Assembly: GCA_011390455.1 (NCBI GenBank)
Contig: JAABSI010000027.1
Span: 1-34,287 of the forward strand
Direction: 5' to 3'
Source: Trueperaceae bacterium
GTDB taxonomy: Bacteria; Deinococcota; Deinococci; Deinococcales; Trueperaceae
Length of the DNA: 34,287 bases
Numbering within the stretch: position 1 is the stretch's first letter; the number at the start of each line of letters is the position of its first letter. Below, in pieces: positions 22,616 to 31,203 of this stretch. The notes under the pieces are model-generated. The model was not told the origin of the DNA and did not search any database. It saw only the letters and a list, made by a program, of their open reading frames with translations. The position numbers were made by a program, and so were the translations under genes.

Positions 22616-25600
22616 ATGGCAGGACGCCGAATCGTGGTGGAAGGCAACGAGGCCGCCGCCCGGGTCGCCCACCAGGTCAACGAAGTCATCGCCATCTACC
22701 CGATCACCCCGGCCTCGGCCATGGGGGAGTACGCCGACGCCTGGTCGGCGGCCGGGAAACGGAACATCTGGGGCCAGGTCCCCGAGGTGGTGCAACTCCA
22801 GAGCGAAGCGGGGGCCGCAGGCGCCGTGCACGGTTCGCTCCAAGCGGGGGCGCTGACGACGACCTTCACGGCGTCGCAGGGGCTCTTGCTGATGATCCCC
22901 AACATGTACAAGATCGCCGGTGAGCTCTCCCCGGCCGTCATCCACGTGGCGGCGCGCTCGATCGCCACCCACGCGCTCTCGATCTTCGGCGACCACTCCG
23001 ACGCGATGTCGGTGCGCGGCACCGGCTGGGGCATGCTCTTCGCCGCTTCGGTGCAGGAGTCGCAGGACTTCGCCCTGATCGCCCAGGCCATCACGCTGCG
23101 CGCGCGGGTCCCGTTCCTGCACGTTCAGGACGGCTTCCGGACGAGCCACGAGGTGGCGCGCATCGAGGCGCTCGACGCCGACGACCTGCGCTCGTTGATT
23201 CCCGACGAGCTCGTCGCCGAGCACCGGGCCCGCGCGTTGGACCCCGACCGTCCGGTGCTCCGCGGCACCGCTCAGAACCCCGACGTGTTCTTCCAGTCGC
23301 GCGAGGCGGCGAACGGGTACTACGACCGGACCCCCGCGATCGCCGAAGAGGTGTTCGAGGCCTTCGCGGCGCGCACCGGTCGGCGCTACCGCGCCTTCGC
23401 CTACCACGGGGCCCCGGACGCCGAACGCGTGCTGGTGCTCATGGGCTCGGGCGTGACCACGGCGCGCGAGACCGTCGATGCGCTCGTCGCGGCCGGCGAG
23501 AAGGTCGGCCTGCTGCAGGTCGTGCTCTACCGCCCGTTCGACGCGGCCGCGCTCATCGCAGCGCTGCCCGAAACGGCGAAGTCGATCGTCGTCCTCGACC
23601 GCACCAAGGAGCCCGGCGGCGCCGGCGAGCCGCTGTACCAAGACGTGCTCACCGCCTTCGCCGAGCGCCACGCCGACGGCGCCACGCGCCCGCGCGTGCT
23701 CAACGGTCGCTACGGGCTCGGGAGCAAGGAGTTCACGCCGCGCATGGCCAAGGCCGCGCTCGACGCGCTCCTCGACCCCGAGACGCCGCGCTCCTTCACC
23801 GTGGGGATCGTCGACGACGTCACCCACCTGTCGCTGCCCGTCGACGAGTCCTTCGACACCGAGCGCGCCGACGTCACCCGCGCCGTCTTCTTCGGCCTGG
23901 GGAGCGACGGCACGGTGGGCGCCACCAAGAACAGCGTCAAGATCATCGGCGAGGAGACCGATCTCGACGCGCAGGGCTACTTCGTGTACGACTCCAAGAA
24001 GTCCGGCGCGGTCACCGTCTCGCACCTGCGCTTCGGTCCGGCTCCGGTCGCGAGCCCCTACCTGATCGAGTCCGCCGGCTTCGTCGGCGTGCACCGCTTC
24101 GACCTGCTCTTCTCGCGCGACGTGCTCTCGCTCGCCGCCCCCGGCGCCACCGTGCTGCTCAACGCGCCGTTCGCCCCCGAGGCGCTCTGGAACGAGCTGC
24201 CCGTGGAGGTGCAGCGGCTGGTGCGCGAGCGCGACCTCAAGCTGTTCACGATCGACGGCGATCAGGTCGCGCAGGACGTCGGCATGGGCGGGCGCATCAA
24301 CACGATCATGCAGACCTGCTTCTTCGCGCTGTCCGGCGTCCTACCCAAGGACGAGGCGATCGACGCGATCAAGCAGGCGATCGACAAGACCTACGGCAAG
24401 CGCGGCGGCACCGTCCTCGCGCGCAACCACGCGGCGGTCGACGCGGCGCTCGAGCACCTGCACCCGGTGAAGGTCCCCGCCGAGGGCGAGGGCGACCTGC
24501 GACGCTTCGCGATCGTGCCCGAGGCCGCGCCCGACTTCGTGCAGCGCGTCACCGCCCGCATCATGGCGGGCGACGGCGACCAGCTGCCGGTATCGGCGTT
24601 CCCGATCGACGGCACCTTCCCGACCGACACGGCCCAGTGGGAGAAGCGCTCGATCGCGCACGAGGTCCCGATCTGGGACCCCGAGGTCTGCACCCAATGC
24701 AACCTCTGCGCCATCGCCTGCCCGCACGCGGCGATCCGCGTCAACGCCGTCCCCGAAAGCGCGCTCGACGGCGCCCCGGAGGGCTTCGCGTCGATCGCGT
24801 GGAAGGGTAAGGACGAGGCGCTCGCCGGCCACCACTTCATCGTCCAGCTCGCCCCCGACGACTGCACCGGCTGCGGCGTCTGCGTCGACGTCTGCCCGGC
24901 CCGCGACAAGCGCGAGCTCAAGCGCAAGGCGATCAACATGGAGCCCAAGGCGCCGCACCTGGAGCAGGAGCGCGCGAACTGGTCCTTCTTCGAGACCCTC
25001 CCGTACCCCCGCCCCAGCTTCGATGACCTCGACCCCATCAAGGCCTCGCAGCTGCGCGAGCCGCTGTTCGAGTTCTCCGGCGCTTGCGCCGGCTGCGGCG
25101 AGACGCCGTACCTCAAGCTGCTGAGCCAGCTGTACGGCGACCATCTGGTCGTGGCCAACGCCACCGGCTGCTCCTCGATCTACGGCGGCAACCTCCCCAC
25201 CACCCCGTGGGCGCAGGACGCCGAGGGCCGCGGGCCCGCGTGGTCGAACTCGCTCTTCGAGGACGCCGCCGAGTTCGGCTTCGGGATGCGCCTCGCGGTC
25301 GACGCCCGGGCGGGGCAGGCGGCCGACGGGGTCGAGAAGCTCCGGTCGCTGATCGGCGACGCGCTCGCCACCGACCTGTTGGCCGGCCAGGGCGCGCGCG
25401 ACGAGGCCGGCATCGCCGCGCAACGCGCGCGGGTCGACACCCTGCTCGACCACCTCGACCGCATCGAGGGCGACGCGGACTCGAGCGCCGAACTGCGGGC
25501 CGACGCGGCGCGTTTGCGCGCCGTTGCCGAGACGCTGGTCCACCGCCAGGTGTGGGTGGTCGGCGGCGACGGCTGGGCGTACGACATCGGCTTCGGCGGG

Positions 25601-26275
25601 CTCGACCACGTGCTCGCGTCCGGGCGCGACGTCAACGTGCTGGTGCTCGACACCGAGGTCTACAGCAACACCGGCGGGCAGGCCTCCAAGGCCACCCCGC
25701 GCGGCGCGGTCGCCAAGTTCGCCGCGAGCGGCAAGGCGGTCGGCAAGAAGGACCTGGGGATGATCGCGATGGCCTACGGCGACGTGTACGTCGCCCAGAT
25801 CGCCATGGGCGCCAGCCCCAAGCAGACGGTCGAGGTGCTCCGCGCCGCCGCCGATTGGCCCGGCCCGAGCCTGGTGATCGCCTACAGCCCGTGCATCGCG
25901 CACGGCATCGACATGAGCACCCAGATGACCCACCAGCGCGACGCGGTGCGCGCCGGCTACCTGACGCTCTTCCACTACGACCCGCAGGCGGCCCTGACCG
26001 AGGGCGGGGGCGAACCGCTCGTCCTCGATTCGCGTCCACCCACCAAGCCGCTCGGCGCCTGGATGGCCCAAGAGGGACGCTTCGCGGTCCTCGCCCGCAG
26101 CCAGCCCGAACGCGCCGAGGCCCTGGTCAAGCTCGCCGAGGCCGACGCCAAGGCCCGCCGGGCGCATTACGAGCAGCTCGCCGCCGTGCACCGCGAGGTG
26201 CCCGACAAGGCCCAGGGCGACGCCGCCCGGGCGCTCGCCACGCCCGCCAAGGGCGCTGGGGAGGAGGACGCATGA
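22616..26275 (+). CDS. nifJ: Pyruvate:ferredoxin (flavodoxin) oxidoreductase
   Basis: Oxidises pyruvate with CoA to acetyl-CoA and CO2 and reduces ferredoxin or flavodoxin. This is the single-chain form, 1219 residues, near the usual 1170-1200. Visible parts: YPITPAS at 28-34 in the first domain, GATKNSVKIIGE in the CoA/gamma domain, two 4Fe-4S motifs CTQCNLCAIACP (from about 692) and CTGCGVCVDVCP (from about 750), then the proximal-cluster cysteines in GACAGCGET (from about 820), NATGCSS and SPCIAHG, and the thiamine diphosphate site GDGWAYDIGFGG to EVYSNTGGQ (from about 984). AGGAG lies 6 nt before the ATG. The enzyme is oxygen-sensitive in most hosts, so a low-oxygen or regulated role is likely. 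Its TGA overlaps the next gene's ATG. Confidence 0.97.
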   Translation: MAGRRIVVEGNEAAARVAHQVNEVIAIYPITPASAMGEYADAWSAAGKRNIWGQVPEVVQLQSEAGAAGAVHGSLQAGALTTTFTASQGLLLMIPNMYKIAGELSPAVIHVAARSIATHALSIFGDHSDAMSVRGTGWGMLFAASVQESQDFALIAQAITLRARVPFLHVQDGFRTSHEVARIEALDADDLRSLIPDELVAEHRARALDPDRPVLRGTAQNPDVFFQSREAANGYYDRTPAIAEEVFEAFAARTGRRYRAFAYHGAPDAERVLVLMGSGVTTARETVDALVAAGEKVGLLQVVLYRPFDAAALIAALPETAKSIVVLDRTKEPGGAGEPLYQDVLTAFAERHADGATRPRVLNGRYGLGSKEFTPRMAKAALDALLDPETPRSFTVGIVDDVTHLSLPVDESFDTERADVTRAVFFGLGSDGTVGATKNSVKIIGEETDLDAQGYFVYDSKKSGAVTVSHLRFGPAPVASPYLIESAGFVGVHRFDLLFSRDVLSLAAPGATVLLNAPFAPEALWNELPVEVQRLVRERDLKLFTIDGDQVAQDVGMGGRINTIMQTCFFALSGVLPKDEAIDAIKQAIDKTYGKRGGTVLARNHAAVDAALEHLHPVKVPAEGEGDLRRFAIVPEAAPDFVQRVTARIMAGDGDQLPVSAFPIDGTFPTDTAQWEKRSIAHEVPIWDPEVCTQCNLCAIACPHAAIRVNAVPESALDGAPEGFASIAWKGKDEALAGHHFIVQLAPDDCTGCGVCVDVCPARDKRELKRKAINMEPKAPHLEQERANWSFFETLPYPRPSFDDLDPIKASQLREPLFEFSGACAGCGETPYLKLLSQLYGDHLVVANATGCSSIYGGNLPTTPWAQDAEGRGPAWSNSLFEDAAEFGFGMRLAVDARAGQAADGVEKLRSLIGDALATDLLAGQGARDEAGIAAQRARVDTLLDHLDRIEGDADSSAELRADAARLRAVAETLVHRQVWVVGGDGWAYDIGFGGLDHVLASGRDVNVLVLDTEVYSNTGGQASKATPRGAVAKFAASGKAVGKKDLGMIAMAYGDVYVAQIAMGASPKQTVEVLRAAADWPGPSLVIAYSPCIAHGIDMSTQMTHQRDAVRAGYLTLFHYDPQAALTEGGGEPLVLDSRPPTKPLGAWMAQEGRFAVLARSQPERAEALVKLAEADAKARRAHYEQLAAVHREVPDKAQGDAARALATPAKGAGEEDA

Positions 26276-27288
26276 GCCCGAACCTCACGACCACGTACCT
26301 GGGCCTCACGCTGCGCAACCCGCTCGTGGCGGCGGCGTCGCCGGTCACCGGGCGCCTCGACACGCTGCGCCGCCTGGGCGAAGCGGGGGTCGGTGCGGTG
26401 GTGCTCCCGTCGCTCTTCGAGGAGCAGATCGAGCGCGACGAGCTGGCGCTCCACGACCTCGACACGCTCGGTTCCGAGATCTCGGCCGAGATGACCGGCT
26501 ACTTCGACCCCTTCACCGGGGTCGAGGTCGGCCCCTCCGCCTACCTGCGGCGGCTCCAGGCGGCCAAGGACGTGCTCGACGTCCCGGTGATCGCCAGCCT
26601 CAACGGCTACCGACCGGGTGGCTGGACGCACCACGCGGAGCTGCTGCAGGACGCGGGCGCCGACGCCATCGAGCTCAACATCTACTTCCTGGCCTCCGAG
26701 GCCTCCGAGAGCGGCAGCGACGTCGAGGCCCGCACGGTCGACACCGTGGCCTCGGTCGTGCAACGGGTGTCGGTGCCGGTCGCGGTCAAGATCGGTCCGT
26801 GGTTCAGCTCCGTGCCGAACCTGGTGCGGCGCTTGGGCGAGGCCGGCGCCAAGGGCGTCGTGCTCTTCAACCGCTTCTACCAGCCCGACATCGACCTCGA
26901 GACCCTGACGGTGGGGCCGCGGCTGGTGCTCTCGACCTCGGACGAGGCGCGCTTGGCGCTCCGCTGGATCGCGATGCTGCACGGCCGCACGCCGGTCGAC
27001 CTGGCGGCGAGCGGCGGCATCCACGACGCGGGCGACGCGGTCAAGCTGCTGCTGGCCGGGGCCGACGTGGTGACCATGGCCTCGGCGCTGATCGAGCACG
27101 GCCCGGAGCACCTCGGCGAGGTCCTCGCCGAGCTGGGCGCGTGGATGCGCGAACACGAGTACGAGGACGTCACCGATCTGCGCGGGGCGCTCTCGCAGCG
27201 CGCCGCACCGGATCCGGGGGCTTTCGAGCGCGCCAACTACCTGCGGGCGCTCACCGGCTACGCGGCGGCGTACCGGCCGCCCCGCTAG
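26272..27288 (+). CDS. Dihydroorotate dehydrogenase-like flavoprotein
   Basis: TIM-barrel protein of 338 residues in the dihydroorotate dehydrogenase family: LGLTLRNPLVAAASPVT at the start, VPVIASLNGY, VPVAVKIGP with the flavin-contacting lysine near 168, and AASGGIHDAGDAVKLLLAGADVV near the phosphate site. Where true PyrD enzymes have N-x-S-C-P or a serine, this protein has ELNIYFLAS (136-142), so the catalytic base is absent at that site. A role in pyrimidine synthesis is therefore doubtful. The ATG overlaps the nifJ stop (ATGA), and similar proteins beside nifJ occur in other phyla, which suggests a function tied to pyruvate oxidation or redox. I cannot name the reaction. Confidence 0.85.
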   Translation: MSPNLTTTYLGLTLRNPLVAAASPVTGRLDTLRRLGEAGVGAVVLPSLFEEQIERDELALHDLDTLGSEISAEMTGYFDPFTGVEVGPSAYLRRLQAAKDVLDVPVIASLNGYRPGGWTHHAELLQDAGADAIELNIYFLASEASESGSDVEARTVDTVASVVQRVSVPVAVKIGPWFSSVPNLVRRLGEAGAKGVVLFNRFYQPDIDLETLTVGPRLVLSTSDEARLALRWIAMLHGRTPVDLAASGGIHDAGDAVKLLLAGADVVTMASALIEHGPEHLGEVLAELGAWMREHEYEDVTDLRGALSQRAAPDPGAFERANYLRALTGYAAAYRPPR

Positions 27289-27290
27289 CG

Positions 27291-27310
27291 CCCGATCGAG
27301 GTCGATCGGG
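27291..27310 (+). terminator. Stem-loop after the nifJ operon
   Basis: CCCGATCGA (27291-27299) and TCGATCGGG (27302-27310) form an inverted repeat, allowing a 7-bp stem with a 6-nt loop. It begins 2 nt after the stop of the dihydroorotate-dehydrogenase-like gene. No T-run follows, so it is only a weak terminator candidate. Confidence 0.45.
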
Positions 27311-27346
27311 GCGAGGTTCCGTACGGCGGTCCGCGGCGCGGTCCCC

Positions 27347-27352
27347 TAGCAT
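27347..27352 (+). promoter_or_regulatory. -10 box of the phosphatase gene (leaderless)
   Basis: TAGCAT ends 5 nt before the ATG at 27358, so transcription should start at the start codon. No ribosome site precedes the ATG, which agrees with a leaderless mRNA. Confidence 0.5.
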
Positions 27353-27357
27353 GGGGC

Positions 27358-28023
27358 ATGGACGCCAAGGACCGCCTGCCGGACGTCGGGTTCCGGCCCG
27401 TCGAACCCTCCGAGGCCACGGCGACGCTCGCCGACGAGCGTCAGCGGGTGGGCGAGCGGACCAGCGAGCGCGTGCCGTACCCGGTGGCGTGGATCCCGCT
27501 GCCGGCCGTGCTGGGCAAGCTGGGCATCGGCATGGCGCCCGGCCGCGGCGACCGCACCGCGGACGCGGTCTGGGCGCGCGACCTGCACGCCGACCTGCGG
27601 CGCCTGCGCCACGTGCACAAGGCGCAGACGCTCGTCACGCTGCTGACCGACGACGAGATCCAAGCGCTCGGGATCGACGAACTGGCCGACGCGGTCGCGG
27701 TGCACGGCATCGAGCACCTGCGGTTGGCGCTCAAGGACGGCACGGCCCCGACGGCGGAGCAGGAGGACGCCGCCCTGGCGCTCCTGCACGCGCTCGTCCA
27801 GCGCCTGCAGGACGGCCGCACCGTGGTGGTCCACTGCCGCGCCGGTCAGGGGCGCTCGGGCACCGTGGCCGCGATGGTGGCCGCGGCGCTCGGCGAGCCG
27901 CCCTCGGCGGCCATCGCCCGGGTGCGGGCCGTGGTGCCGAGGGCGGTGGAGACGGTGGCGCAGGAGGCCTACGTCGCCGAGGCCGCCGTCGCGTGGGCGC
28001 GGCGGCGGCTCGCGGACCGCTGA
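27358..28023 (+). CDS. Dual-specificity/tyrosine protein phosphatase
   Basis: Cytoplasmic phosphatase of 221 residues. The P-loop HCRAGQGRSG at 159-168 has the catalytic Cys160 and the phosphate-binding Arg166, matching the C-x5-R rule of protein tyrosine phosphatases. The preceding RLRHVHKAQTLVTLLTDDEIQALGI and IEHLRLALKDG segments fit the KAP-type (cyclin-dependent kinase inhibitor 3-like) dual-specificity fold. It may remove phosphate from protein Tyr/Ser/Thr or from a small molecule. It has its own leaderless promoter and lies between the nifJ operon and the convergent hydrogenase cluster, with no functional clue from neighbours. Confidence 0.85.
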   Translation: MDAKDRLPDVGFRPVEPSEATATLADERQRVGERTSERVPYPVAWIPLPAVLGKLGIGMAPGRGDRTADAVWARDLHADLRRLRHVHKAQTLVTLLTDDEIQALGIDELADAVAVHGIEHLRLALKDGTAPTAEQEDAALALLHALVQRLQDGRTVVVHCRAGQGRSGTVAAMVAAALGEPPSAAIARVRAVVPRAVETVAQEAYVAEAAVAWARRRLADR

Positions 28024-28036
28024 TCGCTCGCCGAGA

Positions 28037-28618
28037 TCAGGCCTCGGGCAGGTCCTTGCGCCGCCGCACCTCACTGATCAGCAGGCGCGTGACCCCCACG
28101 CGGCACTCGGCGCACTCGAGGTGCGCGCCCACGTACGGCGCCAGCTCCTTGAAGTCCTCGAAGTCCTGGTCCTTGAGCGCGGCGCGCACGGTGCTGCTGC
28201 TGACGGCATGGACCTCGCAGACGTCGCGCACCTTGGGTTCGGGGAGGCGCCAGCGGTCCGGGTCGGCGCGGTAGACCTCGTAGGTGCGCAACCAGAAGTC
28301 GCGTTCGAACTCGAGCATCGCCTCCTCGAAGCCGAGGAGGTCGTCGGCGAGGGTCATGCCGGCGGTCGCCAGGCGCTCCTCCTCGTCGAGGAAGGGGAGC
28401 TCGAAGTCCTCGAGCATGCGCAGCGCCTCGGCGAGGATCGGGTCGAGCTCGCCGCGCCGATCGATCAGCGAGCGCAGCGCGGTGCCCGACCAGGGCTCCT
28501 CGGGGTGCGTGACCGACAGGAGCGGCAGCACGAGTTCGCGCGCGTCCTGCACCACCTCGGTGGCCGTCTCGATGAACTTGTGGTGGCCGTGCAGCGCCTT
28601 GGTGGTTCCGGTGGCCAT
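28037..28618 (-). CDS. Unrecognised 193-residue protein at the end of the hyp operon
   Basis: I do not recognise this family. The ATG overlaps the hypE stop (TGATG at 28616-28620), so it is translated with hypE and is a candidate hydrogenase accessory protein. It is mostly helical and acidic, with long amphipathic stretches (for example LAEALRMLEDFELPFLDEEER and EEAMLEFERDFWLRTYEVY). A second part reads VRDVCEVHAVSSSTVRAALKD, slightly reminiscent of a helix-turn-helix. The C terminus has one CxxC in HLECAECRVG near residues 168-171 and a basic end. It is not HypB, HypF, HupK, HyaE or HyaF by any motif I can see. No signal peptide or membrane helix is present. It could be a hydrogenase-specific chaperone, regulator or metal-handling protein; none is proven. 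Confidence 0.8.
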   Translation of the reverse strand: MATGTTKALHGHHKFIETATEVVQDARELVLPLLSVTHPEEPWSGTALRSLIDRRGELDPILAEALRMLEDFELPFLDEEERLATAGMTLADDLLGFEEAMLEFERDFWLRTYEVYRADPDRWRLPEPKVRDVCEVHAVSSSTVRAALKDQDFEDFKELAPYVGAHLECAECRVGVTRLLISEVRRRKDLPEA

Positions 28619-29697
28619 CAGCAGATCCTCGGGAGCTGCTCTTCGATCGGCATCTCGAGCACGCGGTGGCTGCCGTAGGCCGTCTCCACGAGCGCGATGC
28701 CCTCGGGTTTGCGCACGATGTCGCCGATGATCGCGGCCTCGCGGCCGAGCGGGTGGGCCTTCATCGCGCCGAGGGCCGCTTCGGCCTCGTCGGCGGGGAC
28801 GATCATCATCACCTTGCCCTCGTTCGCCGCCAGCAGCGGGTCGATGCCGAGCATCTCGCTGTACTGGTCGACGACGTCGTTGATCGGCACCGCGACGTCG
28901 TACACGCGCAGGCCGAAGGCCTGGCGGTGCACGACCTCGTTCGCGACCGCGGCGAGCCCGCCGCGGGTGACGTCGCGCATGAAGCGCACGTTGGGCGCGA
29001 CGAGCCGCACGGCGTCGATCAGGCCGTTGAGGGGCGCCACGTCGGACTGGAGGTCGACGGCGAGGTCGAGCCCCTCGCGCCGCGACATCACCGCGATGCC
29101 GTGGTCGCCGAGGGTGCCGTTGACGAGCACCAGGTCGCCCGGGCGCACGTGGGCGACGCCCATCTGGACGTCGTCGGCCAGGAAGCCGATGCCGGTGGTG
29201 TTGATGAACACGCCGTCGCCGTGGCCGCGCTCGAGCACCTTGGTGTCGCCCGCGACGATCTTGACGCCCGCCTCGTCGGCGGTGGCCTTCATCGAGCGGA
29301 CGATGGCCTCGAGCTCGTCCATGGGGTAGCCCTCCTCGAGGAGGAAGGCGGCCGTCATGTACATGGGCGTCGCGCCCATGACCGCGAGGTCGTTGATGGT
29401 GCCGGCCACCGCCAGGCGCCCGATGTCGCCGCCGGGGAAGAAGGCGGGCTTGACGGTGTGCGAGTCGGTGGCGAAGGCGATGCGGCCGCCGGGGTTCTCG
29501 AGGATCGCCGCGTCGGTCAGCTCGCGCAGCGGCTCGTTGCTGAAGATCGCGACGAAGAGCTCTTCGATGAGCTCGAGGGTGAGCTTGCCGCCCGAGCCAT
29601 GGCTGAGGCGGATGTGGTCGTAGCGCGACGCGGGTGTGCTGCCCGCGTCCGCCGGACGAGCCCCGGCAGCGACGGCTTCCTCAGGCGGCTTCGACAT
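28618..29697 (-). CDS. hypE: Hydrogenase maturation protein HypE
   Basis: HypE dehydrates the thiocarboxamide on its C-terminal cysteine to make the cyanide ligands of the [NiFe] active-site iron. The 359 residues end in PRIC, the conserved tail carrying that cysteine. The ATP-grasping AIR-synthase-like fold is visible in LSHGSGGKLT, the FATDSHTVKPAFFPGGDIGRLAVAGTINDLAVMGA region, GDTKV, MRDVTRGGLAAVANE and ANEGKVMMIVP. About 25 extra residues precede the usual start RYDHIRLSHG. GGAG lies 7 nt before the ATG, and the gene overlaps hypD by 17 nt. The activity needs HypF, which is not in the window. Confidence 0.97.
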   Translation of the reverse strand: MSKPPEEAVAAGARPADAGSTPASRYDHIRLSHGSGGKLTLELIEELFVAIFSNEPLRELTDAAILENPGGRIAFATDSHTVKPAFFPGGDIGRLAVAGTINDLAVMGATPMYMTAAFLLEEGYPMDELEAIVRSMKATADEAGVKIVAGDTKVLERGHGDGVFINTTGIGFLADDVQMGVAHVRPGDLVLVNGTLGDHGIAVMSRREGLDLAVDLQSDVAPLNGLIDAVRLVAPNVRFMRDVTRGGLAAVANEVVHRQAFGLRVYDVAVPINDVVDQYSEMLGIDPLLAANEGKVMMIVPADEAEAALGAMKAHPLGREAAIIGDIVRKPEGIALVETAYGSHRVLEMPIEEQLPRIC

Positions 29698-30898
29698 GGA
29701 GCTTCTCCTTGTGCATGCCGTAGACGAACCAGGCGCGGCAGGTGCCCTCGTGGCTCACCATGCAGGGGCCGTAGGGGCTGTCGGGGGTGCAGAGCTTCCC
29801 AAAGACGCCGCACTGGTCGGGGCGGATCTGGCCGAGCGTGACCTCGGCGCAGCGGCACCCCTTGGGGTGCTCGGCGCCCTGGAGCGCGAGCGGGTCGAGC
29901 TGGTCGGCGAAGCGCCGGGCGGCGCTGAAGCGCTGGTACTCCGGGCGCAGCTTGTAGCCCGACGCCGGGATCTCGGCGATGCCGCGCCAGCGGATCGGGG
30001 CGAGCTCGAAGACCTCGTCGGTCTCGCTCTTGGCCTTGGCGTTCCCCTCGTACTTGACGAGCCGCTGGTAGGGGTTGGTCACCTCGAAGCGCTGGTCGCG
30101 GACCTGCTCGAGGAGCGAGGCGACCGAGGCCATCACGTCCACCGGCTCGAAGCCGCCGGAGGCGCAGGCGATGCCCTGCTCCGCGAGCGGTTCGTAGACC
30201 TCGAGGCCGGTGATGGTGACCGCGTGCCCCGGGAGGATGAAGCCCTCGATGTCGAAGCCGTCGAGCGTCGGGAGCAGCTTGCTCGCCGGCGGCGTGTAGT
30301 AGTTCGCCTCGATGACGCTGAGGTTGTCGGGGGCGCCGCGCTTGAGCATCGCGGCGACCGCCACGACGGTGGTCTCGAAGCCGACCGAGAAGAAGACCAC
30401 CTGCTTGTCGGGGTTCGCCTCGGCGATCCGCTTGCTCTCGAAGACGCTGTAGACCGCGCGAACGTCGCCGCCGCGCGCGCGGGCGTCGAGCAGGCTCATG
30501 CGCACGTCGCCGCGGCGCTCGCCCTCGAGCGGGATGCTGCCCGGCACGGCGAGCATGTCGCCGAACGAGGTGACGATCACGCCGGGCGTGAGCGACAGCT
30601 GGATCGCCATGTTGATGTACTCGTTGTCGCAGACGCACACCGGGCAGCCGGGGCCGGCCAGGACGGTCACGCTGGGGGGGAGCAGGTCGCGCAGAGCGAA
30701 GCGCCCGATCTCGTGCTCGTGCGTGCCGCAGATGTGCATCAGCTTGACGGGCCGGCCGATCTCCTCGGCGAGCTCGGCGATCCGGGTCCGGAGCGCGGCG
30801 ACGATCTGCGGGTCCTTGTACGTGGCCGGGCTGTAGTCGCCGGTCGGGATCACGGAGGCCCGACCTTGGTCGGCCCGACCTTGGTCGGCCCTAGCCAC
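29681..30898 (-). CDS. hypD: Hydrogenase maturation protein HypD
   Basis: Iron-sulfur scaffold on which, with HypC, the Fe(CN)2CO unit is built. The protein has 405 residues from the first start; the family usually has about 365-390. The conserved cysteines appear in MHICGTHEHEIG, GPGCPVCVCDNEYI, GIACASGGFEPVDV and the C-terminal cluster GCRCAEV, QCGVFGKLCTP and PCMVSHEGTCRAWF. The start is uncertain: GTG at 30898 overlaps the hypC stop by 8 nt and reads through two 15-bp palindromic repeats (ADQGRADQGR), while GTG at 30853 (VIPTGDYSPATYKD) would leave the repeats non-coding and has AAGG 10 nt upstream. The gene sits between hypC and hypE, as expected. Confidence 0.96.
   Translation of the reverse strand: MARADQGRADQGRASVIPTGDYSPATYKDPQIVAALRTRIAELAEEIGRPVKLMHICGTHEHEIGRFALRDLLPPSVTVLAGPGCPVCVCDNEYINMAIQLSLTPGVIVTSFGDMLAVPGSIPLEGERRGDVRMSLLDARARGGDVRAVYSVFESKRIAEANPDKQVVFFSVGFETTVVAVAAMLKRGAPDNLSVIEANYYTPPASKLLPTLDGFDIEGFILPGHAVTITGLEVYEPLAEQGIACASGGFEPVDVMASVASLLEQVRDQRFEVTNPYQRLVKYEGNAKAKSETDEVFELAPIRWRGIAEIPASGYKLRPEYQRFSAARRFADQLDPLALQGAEHPKGCRCAEVTLGQIRPDQCGVFGKLCTPDSPYGPCMVSHEGTCRAWFVYGMHKEKLHVEAA
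30861..30890. repeat. Two tandem 15-bp palindromic repeats between hypC and hypD
   Basis: The unit CGACCTTGGTCGGCC occurs twice in a row. Each copy contains CCGACC-TT-GGTCGG, an inverted repeat with a 2-nt centre. The repeats directly follow the hypC stop and lie in or just before the 5' end of hypD, where they could fold or expand and contract by slippage in steps of five codons. Confidence 0.65.
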
Positions 30899-31157
30899 GG
30901 CGCGTCGGCGACAGCGCCGGTGTCCCGTCGCCCCGCGTCTCGGGCTCGAGGTACTGGGCGATCAGTTCGAGGTTCGCGGCGGCGTCTTCGGGGGCGATCT
31001 TGTCGATCGCGAAGCCGGCATGCACCACCACCCAGTCGCCGACCTTGAGGTCGTCGACCAAGCCGACGAAACAGTGTTGGGTGGCGTTCCCGAGCCGGAT
31101 CAAGCACCGGTCGGCGTCGAGCACGTCGACGACTTCATGCGGGAGACCTAGGCACAT
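30891..31157 (-). CDS. hypC: Hydrogenase maturation chaperone HypC/HybG
   Basis: Small chaperone (88 residues) that carries the iron centre with HypD and delivers it to the hydrogenase large subunit. It begins MCLGLP, with the essential Cys2 after the Met, and contains VGDWVVVHAGFAIDKI, the core of the fold. AAGGAGG lies 6 nt before the ATG, the strongest ribosome site in the window, which suits a chaperone needed in quantity. It is the first gene after the hairpin at 31204-31240, and hypB is not found between hypA and hypC. Confidence 0.96.
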   Translation of the reverse strand: MCLGLPHEVVDVLDADRCLIRLGNATQHCFVGLVDDLKVGDWVVVHAGFAIDKIAPEDAAANLELIAQYLEPETRGDGTPALSPTRRG

Positions 31158-31203
31158 ACGCGTCCTCCTTGGAACCGGCAGCCAGGACGGACCTGACCGA
31201 AGA

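Noticed and set aside
21206..24094. 962-codon minus-strand frame across the regulator, nitroreductase and nifJ genes
   Set aside because: It crosses several well-supported genes in the wrong frame and shows only low-complexity Arg/Gly/Ala sequence.
24341..26191. 616-codon minus-strand frame opposite nifJ
   Set aside because: Antisense shadow; the plus strand encodes all PFOR cofactor motifs.
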